Source: Clostridia bacterium
GTDB taxonomy: Bacteria; Bacillota; Clostridia; Oscillospirales; CAG-382
Assembly (NCBI GenBank): GCA_017434845.1
Contig: JAFSGD010000044.1
Span: 1-39,305 of the forward strand
Length of the DNA: 39,305 nt
Direction: 5' to 3'
Shown: in pieces, positions 1 to 7,384 of the stretch
How the letters are laid out: the number at the start of each line of letters is the position of its first letter
Numbering within the stretch: the first letter of the stretch is position 1
Position numbers and translations under genes: made by a program
The notes under the pieces: generated by a model
The model's input: the letters and a program-made list of their open reading frames with translations, nothing else
What the model was told of the DNA's origin: nothing
Database searches by the model: none

Positions 1-1
1 A

Positions 2-904
2 TTAAGCAGTAACGCGGGCAAGGAAACTTATTTGCTCACCGGCAAGGTGATATGCGGTGAATGCGGTGCTTCATACACGGGTGTTCGGCACTTCTCGGGG
101 CGGAACAAGCTGAAATACGTTTGCTATCAATGCGCGAACCGAAAGCGAACCGCCTCGCTTGCTTGCAGAAACAAGGAGATTCGCCGAGAATATCTCGAAA
201 GCTTTATTATGTGCGAGATAGAACGGCTCGTCTTCGACGAATCGAATATCGCAAGCGTGGTTAAGGAATATTACAAATACCACTCGGCGTTCGACAGCGA
301 TAGCACCGAAGCGTTAAAGATGCTAAACGCTTCGATTCTGGAAATATCGCGCAAGATCGACAACATTATAAACGCCGTTGCCAACACGGGAAGCTCGGCT
401 CTGTTATCAACGCTGACCGACCTTGAAAGCGAGCGCGAAAGGTTATGTGCAGAGGTAGAAAAGATCGAAAAGCAATCGAAAACCCACGTGATAACCGAAA
501 CGATGGTCGAGCTTGCCTATGCACACGCACGCGGACTGCTCCGCTCGGGCGACAAGGAACTTCACCGTCAGCTTATAAACCTATACCTCGACCGCGTAAT
601 CGTCTATTACGACCACATCGAGTTTTACCTCAACACACTCCCTGCGGATATTCTTAAGGACGAAATAAACCGCTCGCTCGGGATAGGCGAAAACGAAACG
701 CTTGTCGATTATATCATCAAGAATGAACCGACTCTTGCCGATGCGATATACAACGAGAAACTTAAAAAGAAAAAAGGGGCTGTCAGTAACGACAGTCCCG
801 AAAATTACATAAAAAAGGCCGATAATCCGCTAAAAATAAGCAAATTATCAACCTTTGTTGGTGGAGCGTCCGCAACCAAGTGTGAACACTCCGAATGTGC
901 TTGA
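2..904 (+). CDS. Large serine recombinase, C-terminal part (5' end outside window)
   Basis: The reading frame is open to the left edge, so only the C-terminal ~300 residues are present. It begins in the recombinase zinc-ribbon region, with the pattern LLTGKVICGECGASYTG and a second Cys pair (CYQC) about 25 residues later. A long charged helical segment rich in Glu, Arg and Leu follows, as in the coiled-coil part of large serine recombinases. The catalytic N-terminal domain would lie upstream of base 1. The last ~33 codons are antisense to the end of the convergent recombinase gene at 805-2358, so the real C-terminus may have been altered by an insertion there. Family assignment is confident; whether the protein is intact cannot be seen. 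Confidence 0.8.
   Translation, partial: LSSNAGKETYLLTGKVICGECGASYTGVRHFSGRNKLKYVCYQCANRKRTASLACRNKEIRREYLESFIMCEIERLVFDESNIASVVKEYYKYHSAFDSDSTEALKMLNASILEISRKIDNIINAVANTGSSALLSTLTDLESERERLCAEVEKIEKQSKTHVITETMVELAYAHARGLLRSGDKELHRQLINLYLDRVIVYYDHIEFYLNTLPADILKDEINRSLGIGENETLVDYIIKNEPTLADAIYNEKLKKKKGAVSNDSPENYIKKADNPLKISKLSTFVGGASATKCEHSECA
761..799 (-). terminator. Intrinsic terminator of the leftward recombinase operon
   Basis: Read on the minus strand, GGGACTGTC, a 6-base loop and GACAGCCCC form a stem with one A-C mismatch. A run of six T and then a T-rich tract follow. It starts 6 bases after the stop codon of the minus-strand serine recombinase. It lies inside the convergent plus-strand reading frame. 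Confidence 0.75.
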
Positions 905-2358
905 TTTATGCCGTCAAAATAGTCGTTGACCTCATCAAGAAGCTCGTCATCAATCTCAATGGGCTTTTCGCTGCCATTAAGTATGATTCTGAACTTATCA
1001 TCAAAGAGATAGATTGCACCAACGAAGATGTTAATTAAACTTCGCAGTCTGTGTATGTTGTTCAAACTGCCGTTCTTCAGCTTGTACAGAAAGTCAGTAA
1101 CATCTGGCTCACTGAGAATAAACTGCTTGCTGATCTCCAAGGCAAGCTGTTCTTCGAGAGACTTCTTTTCCTGCTGACGCTTGTTGATACGCTCGGTTAT
1201 CATATCGACTGACTGACCGCTCTCCAACGCCTTCCAGAGGTTCTCAATGGCAACATCAATCTCTTTAATAGCTGATTTGATTCGCTTAATTGTCGCCGTG
1301 TCTATATCTGCCTTGCAGACCTTGGCAACCTCGGCGGCAATTCTTTTTATGTTGCTGTCGGTGAGCATTTTGTAACAAGCGTTAATGATACGATCTTCGA
1401 TCAGTTCCTTGCTGACTACCTTTTTGTGACATAACTTTTTCTTTGCATTTTTGCAAGCGTAGTAGTGGTACGCCTTACCGGACTTGCCGGTGCCGCCGTA
1501 ACCGATCATCATTTCCTTGCAGTAGCCACAAAACAGTTTGGTGGTGAGCAAATATTCCTCTTTGCCACGGGAACGGGCAGGAGCTTTCTTGTTGCGATCA
1601 AGCATACGCTGTACCCGTTCAAATAGTTCATCATCAATAATACGGGGCATACCACCGGGAGTTTCGATATCTTTGTAGATGTAATATCCAATATACCGCT
1701 TGTTCCTCAAAAGACGGTGTAAGCTGTTCTTGTTGAACGGCTTACCGAGAGAGGTTTTGATCTGTCTTGCGTTTAGATCTGTAATGATCTCTGTAACGGT
1801 TTTGCCGCTTGCGTACTGTTCAAAGATTTCACTAACAATAGGAGCAGTTTCGGGATTGATATGGAATCTGCGCTCCTTGTCCACGGTATAACCAAGACCA
1901 GGATTACTGCCATTACTCAAACACTTTTCTGCATTGATATCCATACCACGGCGAATCTTTTGAGAAAGCTCGGCAGAGAAATATTCAGCCATACTTTCCA
2001 GTACGCCCTCTACGAGAATGCCGCTTGCATCATCGGTGATGTTTTCCCTTGCGGAGAGAACACGGACCCCGTTCTTTTTAAGTATGGATTTGTTTACTGC
2101 ACTGTCGTAACGGTTACGGGCGAATCTGTCAAGCTGATACACAAGCACTCCGTCAAAGGTATGTTTGCTACTGTCGGCAATCATACGCTGAAATTCAGCA
2201 CGGTTGTCCGTTGTGCCACTTTGTGCACGGTCAATATACTCACCAATTACCGTATAGCCATTGTTTTTGGCATATTCGTAGCAGACATGCAACTGACCTT
2301 CAATAGATTGCTCCGTCTGACTGTGACTTGAATATCTTGCGTATATTACAACTCTCAT
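805..2358 (-). CDS. Large serine site-specific recombinase
   Basis: This 517-residue protein is a complete large serine recombinase. The N-terminal resolvase domain opens with RVVIYARYSSHSQ; the Ser pair after YARY contains the nucleophile expected in this family. The domain continues with the IEGQ and YIDRAQSGT motifs and the LDRFARNRYD helix. The central recombinase domain includes the RNKRYIGYYIYKD segment. A zinc ribbon (CGYC and CKNAKKKLC) and a coiled coil follow. The start is fixed by AGGAGGTGAATCT just before the ATG. It follows the nuclease-like gene at 2389-3201 by 30 bases on the same strand, so it may be the last gene of that operon. Such enzymes integrate and excise phages or conjugative elements. 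The att site is not evident. Confidence 0.93.
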   Translation of the reverse strand: MRVVIYARYSSHSQTEQSIEGQLHVCYEYAKNNGYTVIGEYIDRAQSGTTDNRAEFQRMIADSSKHTFDGVLVYQLDRFARNRYDSAVNKSILKKNGVRVLSARENITDDASGILVEGVLESMAEYFSAELSQKIRRGMDINAEKCLSNGSNPGLGYTVDKERRFHINPETAPIVSEIFEQYASGKTVTEIITDLNARQIKTSLGKPFNKNSLHRLLRNKRYIGYYIYKDIETPGGMPRIIDDELFERVQRMLDRNKKAPARSRGKEEYLLTTKLFCGYCKEMMIGYGGTGKSGKAYHYYACKNAKKKLCHKKVVSKELIEDRIINACYKMLTDSNIKRIAAEVAKVCKADIDTATIKRIKSAIKEIDVAIENLWKALESGQSVDMITERINKRQQEKKSLEEQLALEISKQFILSEPDVTDFLYKLKNGSLNNIHRLRSLINIFVGAIYLFDDKFRIILNGSEKPIEIDDELLDEVNDYFDGINQAHSECSHLVADAPPTKVDNLLIFSGLSAFFM

Positions 2359-2388
2359 AGATTCACCTCCTGATTATGATAAATAAAT

Positions 2389-3201
2389 TTATAATTCCCT
2401 TGCGTCAATAACTACAACTCCTGATAAAGGATCAAGATGATAGCGAAATTCATTTTCGAACCAAGAAAAATCTTCTTTTGTATTCTTTTCAATTAGTGTT
2501 TTCACATATTGAGGAAGGTCTCTGTATTTGTATACGATACCGGAAGTATAGCTTTCTTGATTTCCTACGGAATACTGATAATGACGGGCGAGTTTATCCA
2601 ATAGGTTAAGTGGCTTCATTGGCTTGTTGAAAACGACATCCAGTATTGATAATCCGAAAGAACTATTGATTAATTCTTTTTCGTCAATAACTCTTCGCGA
2701 ATGGCTAAATACTTTGCTATGGAGTTCAAAGGCAGATGTCAATAAACATCCATTTGCACACCCTCCACACCAGGACAATAGGTCATTAGGTATATAATTC
2801 ACATTCATAAGTTGTTGACTTAGATTTGGTTTGCAACAAGAATAATAAGCATATAATGGCAATGCTTTTCTTCTTTTGGCTTCATCAATTAATAAATCGA
2901 TTTGCATTCCGTTTTTATTGCTGTATGTAACGAGAGGATAATTATCGCTGTTAGGTTTCAGTTTTTTAGCCTGTACCAACAATCTGTATGCTTTCGTATC
3001 AAAATCGGAATTAATGAGAATCCACCATTCCCAGTCAGCTCCATTAGTAGATTCTTCATTTCGCGTGAAAGCTTTATAATAAACTTTTGGGGAAAGATTA
3101 GAAATGTTGTATAATAACCAATCTGTCAAAGATTCTTCCTTTACAGAAGGCTGCTTGTCCAACCATTCATAGCAATATTTAGAGGTATCATGAAATACCA
3201 T
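2389..3201 (-). CDS. Probable PD-(D/E)XK-like nuclease, DUF6615-like
   Basis: A 270-residue protein of unproven function. Near the N-terminus it has E50, then GADWEWW (D56, E58) and LLVQAKKL (Q77, K79). This Glu/Asp followed about 20 residues later by a hydrophobic strand ending in Q-x-K is the layout of PD-(D/E)XK restriction-type nucleases. I recall proteins with the GADWEWW signature under the label DUF6615, but could not check this. The middle contains a Cys cluster (CGGCANGC, residues 145-152) that could bind a metal. The start is supported by AAGGAGA six bases upstream of ATG. It sits in an operon with KilA-N, XRE and zinc-motif genes next to a recombinase, the usual setting of a defence cargo gene. 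A role in anti-phage defence is inference. Confidence 0.55.
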   Translation of the reverse strand: MVFHDTSKYCYEWLDKQPSVKEESLTDWLLYNISNLSPKVYYKAFTRNEESTNGADWEWWILINSDFDTKAYRLLVQAKKLKPNSDNYPLVTYSNKNGMQIDLLIDEAKRRKALPLYAYYSCCKPNLSQQLMNVNYIPNDLLSWCGGCANGCLLTSAFELHSKVFSHSRRVIDEKELINSSFGLSILDVVFNKPMKPLNLLDKLARHYQYSVGNQESYTSGIVYKYRDLPQYVKTLIEKNTKEDFSWFENEFRYHLDPLSGVVVIDAREL

Positions 3202-3228
3202 AGCAGTTCTCCTTCTTTAGTTATGTGC

Positions 3229-3786
3229 TTATTCGGAATATGTATCAATTTCATTCATGGCTTTGATTTTTTCGTTTACATCTCTATAAATGTAATACCA
3301 ACCTTGACCGTTTCCGCAGTGTTCACAAACATTCATTGGATATGTGCGTTTTTTGGTTTGACTATATTTGTTTTGTATCTTATCCGGATATTTTTCCATT
3401 AGCATTAAATCGAACTCTTCGATATCGCCAATAACATTTAATCCATAATACTCTATACTTGGATCTTGCAAATGTGCAAAAATGTCTTGATGTTCCAATA
3501 ACCTTCTTTTATTCCATGGATAACAAACATCTTCTTTAGGATTATTAGCAAATGTAATATAGGTCAGAATCTTTGTTGATTGGCGACATTTATAACATTC
3601 TTTTGTGAGTGTGTACACTTTAAATGGCAAGGTATCACACTCACTATTCATAATTTCAATGTTGCCTTTAAAATATCCGTATTCTTTTCCGTCAGCAGAA
3701 AATTTGATATAAATTCGCTCTTCATCTTCGCGAAAGGCGTAGGCGGTTTTTACTTCATTCGTCTTTTTGTTTTTAAATTTGAACAT
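3229..3786 (-). CDS. Uncharacterised protein with two CxxC pairs
   Basis: A 185-residue protein I do not recognise. It has two Cys pairs, CYKC (around residue 65) and CEHC (around residue 155), which together could form one split zinc site. The N-terminal ~50 residues look beta-rich and charged (AYAFREDEERIYIKF). The start at 3786 is chosen over the longer frame because GTGGAG lies 7 bases before this ATG and the upstream XRE gene stops only 4 bases away. The tight spacing indicates translational coupling with the regulator and the downstream nuclease-like gene. It may be the partner of that nuclease or a DNA-binding accessory factor, which is inference from context only. Confidence 0.65.
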   Translation of the reverse strand: MFKFKNKKTNEVKTAYAFREDEERIYIKFSADGKEYGYFKGNIEIMNSECDTLPFKVYTLTKECYKCRQSTKILTYITFANNPKEDVCYPWNKRRLLEHQDIFAHLQDPSIEYYGLNVIGDIEEFDLMLMEKYPDKIQNKYSQTKKRTYPMNVCEHCGNGQGWYYIYRDVNEKIKAMNEIDTYSE

Positions 3787-3790
3787 TTTA

Positions 3791-3991
3791 CTACTCCACA
3801 AATTCAACAACATCGTCTATTTGTAAATTGAGTTTTTCGCAGATGCGAAGAATGATATCAATTCCAACAGATTCGTTCTTTGTTAATTTTTGAACGGTGG
3901 TCGTGCTAATTCCAGTAACTTTTCGCAAATCTTGCTTGGTCATATTTTTGTCTAATAATACATGCCATAATTTTTTATAACTTATTCTCAT
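3791..3991 (-). CDS. Small XRE/Cro-type helix-turn-helix regulator
   Basis: A 66-residue protein consisting of one HTH domain. The pattern MTKQDLRKVTGISTTTVQKL, then a helix ending in ILRICEKLNLQIDDVVEF, is that of the YozG/Cro family of short regulators. Its ATG overlaps the TGA of the KilA-N gene (ATGA), so the two are translationally coupled. A 14-bp dyad, TTCGCA-TT-TGCGAA, sits upstream of the operon promoter (4897-4910) and is the natural candidate for its operator. It probably represses its own operon, a common arrangement for regulators of mobile-element cargo. Confidence 0.85.
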   Translation of the reverse strand: MRISYKKLWHVLLDKNMTKQDLRKVTGISTTTVQKLTKNESVGIDIILRICEKLNLQIDDVVEFVE

Positions 3992-4830
3992 TGCTCATTA
4001 CCGCCTTTGCCGGATTCAAGTCTTTTTACAGATGGATTGCCCAAAAGGGAGGTGAGTTGCTCAATTGCCATTTTGTTTAAGCGCAACAGCCTTTCGCTTT
4101 GAGACAGTCCCTGTTTTATCAATTCAGCGTTCATACTTTCAAGATTAGATAAAACAATTAGTTGCTGAATTGTCGCATAGTCCCGTATATTTCCAGTGGC
4201 ATTCGGATTTTCTATACGCCAATCTTTTGATGTTTTGCCGAACAATGCAACATTAAGAAGCTCGGCTTCGCTTGCGTAAGTGATTCCTTGCTGTGCGTTT
4301 GTAATGCACAGAGGGATGAGGTTTTCTTTTATGGCATCGGTATGTATTCGATAATTGATTTTTGAAATAGTTCGATTTACATTCCATTCAAGGGACAGAC
4401 GACTGTTTTCATCCGTTTTTAATCGCTGATAATCTTTGATTATGTACAGTTTGAATTCAGCAGATACCCATGATGCAAATTCAAATGCGATATCTTTGTG
4501 TGCAAATGTTCCGCCGCCGCGACCGGATTTTGAAATGATGCCTATTGCATTCGTGGCATCAATCCATTTTTGAGGAGAGAGTGTAAAAGCGTTTGCACCT
4601 GCTTCGTTCCTAAAGGAGTCGAATTCGACCCCTTTAAAATTTGGATTGTTGAGTTGCTCCCATAAACCCAAAAATTCAATTGTAGATTTGGAACGCATCC
4701 AGTTTTTAATTACATCTTTAGGTTCATCGCTTTTATACCTTGCAATATCAGTAAGAGAAATATAATCGTTTTCATCACCTTTCGAAATAACGGTAATCTC
4801 TGTTCCTTTAGCATTAATGGTTGCTTTCAC
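3988..4830 (-). CDS. KilA-N domain protein
   Basis: A 280-residue protein with a phage-type KilA-N DNA-binding domain. The N-terminal 130 residues carry the family pattern YISLTDIARYK, then VIKNWMRSKSTIEFLGLWEQLNNPNFK and a Gly-rich GRGGGTFAHKDIAFEFASWVS segment. The C-terminal half is a helical region of unknown function with the motif NVALFGKTSKDWR. It starts with GTG at 4830, preceded at 7 bases by AGGAGGG. It is the first gene of a leftward operon. Proteins of this type occur in phages and integrated elements as antirepressors or DNA-binding accessory proteins. The exact role here is unknown. Confidence 0.88.
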   Translation of the reverse strand: MKATINAKGTEITVISKGDENDYISLTDIARYKSDEPKDVIKNWMRSKSTIEFLGLWEQLNNPNFKGVEFDSFRNEAGANAFTLSPQKWIDATNAIGIISKSGRGGGTFAHKDIAFEFASWVSAEFKLYIIKDYQRLKTDENSRLSLEWNVNRTISKINYRIHTDAIKENLIPLCITNAQQGITYASEAELLNVALFGKTSKDWRIENPNATGNIRDYATIQQLIVLSNLESMNAELIKQGLSQSERLLRLNKMAIEQLTSLLGNPSVKRLESGKGGNEQ

Positions 4831-4860
4831 TTGAATCCCTCCTAAGTATTTGTCAAATAT

Positions 4861-4910
4861 ATTATATCATAAAATCCGCTAAATAGCAATATAAAATTCG
4901 CATTTGCGAA
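4861..4910 (-). promoter_or_regulatory. Promoter and putative operator of the KilA-N operon
   Basis: On the minus strand, TTGCTA (4889-4884), a 17-base spacer and a perfect TATAAT (4866-4861) lie about 30 bases upstream of the GTG start. Just upstream of the -35 box is the dyad TTCGCA-TT-TGCGAA (4897-4910). Its 6-base arms are exact and its position fits an operator or activator site. Confidence 0.7.
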
Positions 4911-4930
4911 AATGTTTAAGCCAAAACAAA

Positions 4931-4955
4931 TTTACTTGCCAAATGAAACCTCCTT
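4931..4955 (+). repeat. Direct repeat copy 1 (25 bp)
   Basis: The motif TTTACTTGCCAAATGAAA followed by a base and CTCCTT recurs at 13232-13256 with one mismatch. A shorter 14-base match (TTTACTTGCCAAAT) is at 13302. All copies are on the same strand and each lies within about 155 bases upstream of a tyrosine recombinase start. They could be attachment-site repeats or recombinase/regulator binding sites. Confidence 0.7.
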
Positions 4956-4957
4956 AC

Positions 4958-5012
4958 TATACTGCTTGATGTACTCTGTTAAAAACAGTAGTGTAAAATA
5001 TTAAGCAGTATA
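4958..5012 (+). promoter_or_regulatory. Leader region of the first tyrosine recombinase with 10-bp inverted repeat
   Basis: TATACTGCTT (4958-4967) and AAGCAGTATA (5003-5012) are perfect reverse complements 35 bases apart. The right arm ends just before the AAGGAGG ribosome binding site of the gene at 5028. A possible promoter, TTGCCA (in direct repeat copy 1), 16 bases and TATACT, overlaps the left arm. The pair could be a leader hairpin that hides the ribosome binding site or a binding site for the recombinase itself. Confidence 0.4.
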
Positions 5013-5027
5013 TAAGGAGGATTTTTT

Positions 5028-5867
5028 ATGAAAAGAATTATTACAAATCCGATGATCGGAGATTTTGAAAACTATCTGCGTTCTGATGAAAAGAGTGACA
5101 ACACGATTGAAAAGTATCTGCGCGATGTAAAGGCATTTGCTGTATTTGCACAAACAAGAGAAATTAGCAAAGCAGTTGTAATGGAATTCAAGGCTTCGCT
5201 TGTTAATAGCTACGAAATCACAAGTGCTAATTCGATGATTGCAGCTGTGAATGCTTTTTTGCGGTTTATGGGCTGGATGAATTGTTGCATTAAGCAGTTC
5301 AAAGGTCAGAAAAAAGTGTTTTGTTCCGAAGAAAAGGAACTGACGAAAGCGGAATATGTTCGTTTGGTGAATAATGCAAAGCAAAAAGGCAATGAACGAC
5401 TGAATCTGATTCTACAGACAATTTGTGGAACCGGTATCCGTGTCAGCGAATTACAGTTTATTACGGTTGAAGCGGTACGCAAGGGTGAAGCGGTGGTCTC
5501 CTGTAAAAATAAAACCCGAACGGTGTTTATCGTTCGGGAGCTGCAGAAAAAGTTATTGAATTATACCAAGGCCAAGGGCATCATTACTGGGTGCATCTTT
5601 ATCACGAAATCCGGTAAGCCTATGAGCCGTTGCAATATCTGGCGTGAGATGAAAGCTTTGTGCGAGCAAGCGGAGGTTTCTCCTGACAAGGTATTTCCTC
5701 ACAACCTTCGCCATCTTTTCGCCCGTACTTTCTACGGCATTGAAAAAGACATTGCCAAACTCGCCGATATTCTTGGTCACAGCAGCATTAATACTACCAG
5801 GATCTACATCATTACCACCGGTGCCGAACATAAACGCAAGATGGAAAATATGCGGTTGATAATATAA
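5028..5867 (+). CDS. Tyrosine recombinase, candidate DNA invertase
   Basis: A 279-residue XerC/D-type recombinase of usual length. The N-terminal SAM-like core-binding domain covers roughly residues 8-85. The catalytic residues are all visible: R138 (GTGIRVSEL), a Lys at 160 or 162 (CKNKTRTV), H225 and R228 (HNLRH), H251 (LGHSS) and the nucleophile Y260 (TTRIYIITT). The start has AGGAGG 7 bases before ATG. Its stop codon lies 26 bases before the left arm of a perfect 24-bp inverted repeat that brackets a promoter-bearing segment. Physical linkage makes it the prime candidate for the enzyme that flips that segment. It could instead, or also, be the integrase of the surrounding block between the 25-bp direct repeats. 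Confidence 0.93.
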   Translation: MKRIITNPMIGDFENYLRSDEKSDNTIEKYLRDVKAFAVFAQTREISKAVVMEFKASLVNSYEITSANSMIAAVNAFLRFMGWMNCCIKQFKGQKKVFCSEEKELTKAEYVRLVNNAKQKGNERLNLILQTICGTGIRVSELQFITVEAVRKGEAVVSCKNKTRTVFIVRELQKKLLNYTKAKGIITGCIFITKSGKPMSRCNIWREMKALCEQAEVSPDKVFPHNLRHLFARTFYGIEKDIAKLADILGHSSINTTRIYIITTGAEHKRKMENMRLII

Positions 5868-5888
5868 AAACCGATACCCAGGGTATCG
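5858..5888 (-). terminator. Terminator facing the leftward switch promoter
   Basis: CCGATACC, a 3-base loop and GGTATCGG form a perfect stem (5870-5888). Only on the minus strand is it followed by a T tract (TTTTTATATT). It would stop transcripts that leave the invertible segment leftward, before they run antisense into the recombinase gene. Confidence 0.75.
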
Positions 5889-5893
5889 GCAAA

Positions 5894-5917
5894 TAACATA
5901 ATGGTGATTATGTTGTA
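5894..5917 (+). repeat. Left inverted repeat of invertible segment
   Basis: This 24-bp sequence is the exact reverse complement of 6164-6187; identity ends precisely at both sides. Each arm is itself a dyad, AACATAAT-GGTG-ATTATGTT, as expected for a pair of tyrosine-recombinase binding sites around a crossover centre. Confidence 0.9.
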
Positions 5918-5960
5918 GATAGTAACCACCATATTATTTACAATCATAAAATATGGAGAT

Positions 5961-5989
5961 ATTATAGCATAAATTCGACAGTAAATCAA
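5961..5989 (-). promoter_or_regulatory. Switch promoter, currently pointing left
   Basis: On the minus strand, TTGATT (5989-5984), a 17-base spacer and an extended -10 TGCTATAAT (TATAAT at 5966-5961) make a strong sigma-A promoter. It fires toward the left inverted repeat, away from the SPFH operon. After inversion about the repeats the -10 would fall at about 6115-6120 and read right into 6209. Confidence 0.8.
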
Positions 5990-6039
5990 CTGATTTTACA
6001 AATCTTTCAAAGGTTTGGTTAGTATAAATGAAATTGTTG

Positions 6040-6105
6040 GCATGACAAAAGAGCCTTTCCTTTATCTTTCTTTATGGAAATAACGGAAAGGCTTTTTCGT
6101 CATGC
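6040..6105. terminator. Bidirectional terminator inside the invertible segment
   Basis: GCATGAC at 6040 and GTCATGC ending at 6105 close a stem of 21 pairs with two mismatches. It contains AGCCTTTCC and GGAAAGGCT followed by TTTTTC on the plus strand, and an AAAAG/CTTTT stretch on the other side. It lies between the switch promoter and the SPFH operon in the present orientation. It insulates the operon from read-through in the off state. Confidence 0.8.
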
Positions 6106-6163
6106 TGTTTTTATAAAAATACAAGGATGTTAATATGTAATATTGTTTTTCGCACTAATTCTT

Positions 6164-6187
6164 TACAACATAATCACCATTATGTTA
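6164..6187 (-). repeat. Right inverted repeat of invertible segment
   Basis: Exact reverse complement of 5894-5917 (24 of 24 bases). It ends 7 bases before the AAGGAGG of the SPFH gene, so transcripts from an inverted promoter would cross it and then translate 6209 directly. Confidence 0.9.
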
Positions 6188-6208
6188 CAAAAAGAAGGAG
6201 GTAGTTAA

Positions 6209-7381
6209 ATGGCGCAGAATGCTGAAATCATTAAGTATGAAGGCGATAATAGCACCTTCATATGGAAGCATCCGTGCGAGGATTTTAACACGACCACCCA
6301 GTTGATCGTGCACGAAAGTCAAGAAGCCATTTTCTTTATGAATGGACAAGCTCTTGACTTGTTCGGTCCCGGACGGCACACACTTGAAACTCAAAACATC
6401 CCGCTTCTCAGGAAGTTTATCAACATTCCCACCGGCGGCGAAACACCTTTCCACTGTGAAGTTTATTTTATCAATAAAACTGAGCAGATGGCTATTAAAT
6501 GGGGTACTGACAGTAAAGTTCAGTATGTTGAACCTGCATATAAGTTTCCATTATCAATCGGTGCATCCGGTGAAATGGCACTTAGCGTTGAGGATTCCCG
6601 AAAACTGCTTGTGAAACTTGTTGGCACAGAGCGCGTTCTTGATAGAAATCAACTCACCACCTTTTTCCGTGCGTTCCTTATGACAAGGGTTAAAACCTAC
6701 ATCGCACAGGAAATGAAAGCAAGTGCTATCAACATCTTTGAAATTGATGAAAGTCTTGAAGTTTTCTCTAAGGGGATTCAGGCACGTTTACTTGGTGATT
6801 TTGAAGAATACGGCGTAACGTTAAACCGCTTTTTCGTAACCACTATTGTAAAACCCGATGGTGATCCTCAATATGAAAAATTCAAAGAACTGCACTTCCG
6901 TCAATATGCGGATATTGCGGAAGCAAAGTTGAAACAGCAAACCGATGTTATCTATGCTCAGACAGAAGCACAAAAGACAGTCATTGAGTCGCAAGCCTTG
7001 GCTCAAAAACGTGCTACTGAAGGATATACCTATCAACAAGAACGCGGCTTTGATGTTGCTGAGCACGCCGCTCAAAACGAAGGTGTTGGCGAGTTCACCA
7101 ATATGGGTATCGGTCTTGGTGTTATGTCAGGTATCGGCGGCACTGTCGGCGGTATGGTTGGCGGCGCTGTAAACGATGCTTTTGCAGGTGTTGCAAATGG
7201 CCCGCAAAATGCCGGAAATGTCTTCTGTGATAACTGCGGTGCAAAGTTAACACCCGGCGCTGCTTTCTGCGATGAATGTGGAACGCCGCAGTCCTCACCG
7301 GATACTTGTAGCAACTGCGGATTTAAATTTATTAAACCCGGCAAATTCTGCCCGAAATGTGGCAATAAGAGGGAGGGTTGA
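6209..7381 (+). CDS. SPFH-domain protein with C-terminal zinc ribbons (YdjI-like)
   Basis: A 390-residue protein of the SPFH (stomatin/prohibitin/flotillin) superfamily, in the subgroup often annotated as virion core protein or YdjI. Residues ~1-230 form the SPFH core, with the family pattern TQLIVHESQEAIFFMNGQ then FGPGRHTLETQNIP. Residues ~230-285 form an Ala/Gln-rich coiled coil, followed by a Gly-rich hydrophobic stretch. The tail has two double-Cys zinc ribbons: CDNCG with CDECG, and CSNCG with CPKCG. AAGGAGG precedes the ATG by 7 bases. It is the first gene of a three-gene operon (next gene 3 bases on). In Bacillus subtilis, YdjI acts with zinc-ribbon partners and PspA in membrane-stress response; transfer of that role here is inference. 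Expression is probably governed by the invertible promoter just upstream. Confidence 0.9.
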   Translation: MAQNAEIIKYEGDNSTFIWKHPCEDFNTTTQLIVHESQEAIFFMNGQALDLFGPGRHTLETQNIPLLRKFINIPTGGETPFHCEVYFINKTEQMAIKWGTDSKVQYVEPAYKFPLSIGASGEMALSVEDSRKLLVKLVGTERVLDRNQLTTFFRAFLMTRVKTYIAQEMKASAINIFEIDESLEVFSKGIQARLLGDFEEYGVTLNRFFVTTIVKPDGDPQYEKFKELHFRQYADIAEAKLKQQTDVIYAQTEAQKTVIESQALAQKRATEGYTYQQERGFDVAEHAAQNEGVGEFTNMGIGLGVMSGIGGTVGGMVGGAVNDAFAGVANGPQNAGNVFCDNCGAKLTPGAAFCDECGTPQSSPDTCSNCGFKFIKPGKFCPKCGNKREG

Positions 7382-7384
7382 TAA

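Noticed and set aside
861..880. Possible duplication of the ssrA 3' end (TTGGTGGAGC) as a left attachment site
   Set aside because: Only about ten bases match TTTGGTGGAGCC and the match stops before the T-arm, so it is not convincing; the true left end may lie outside the window.
6107..6160. A second promoter for the SPFH operon in the present orientation
   Set aside because: TAATAT-like -10 boxes exist but no -35 at proper spacing; a weak promoter cannot be excluded.
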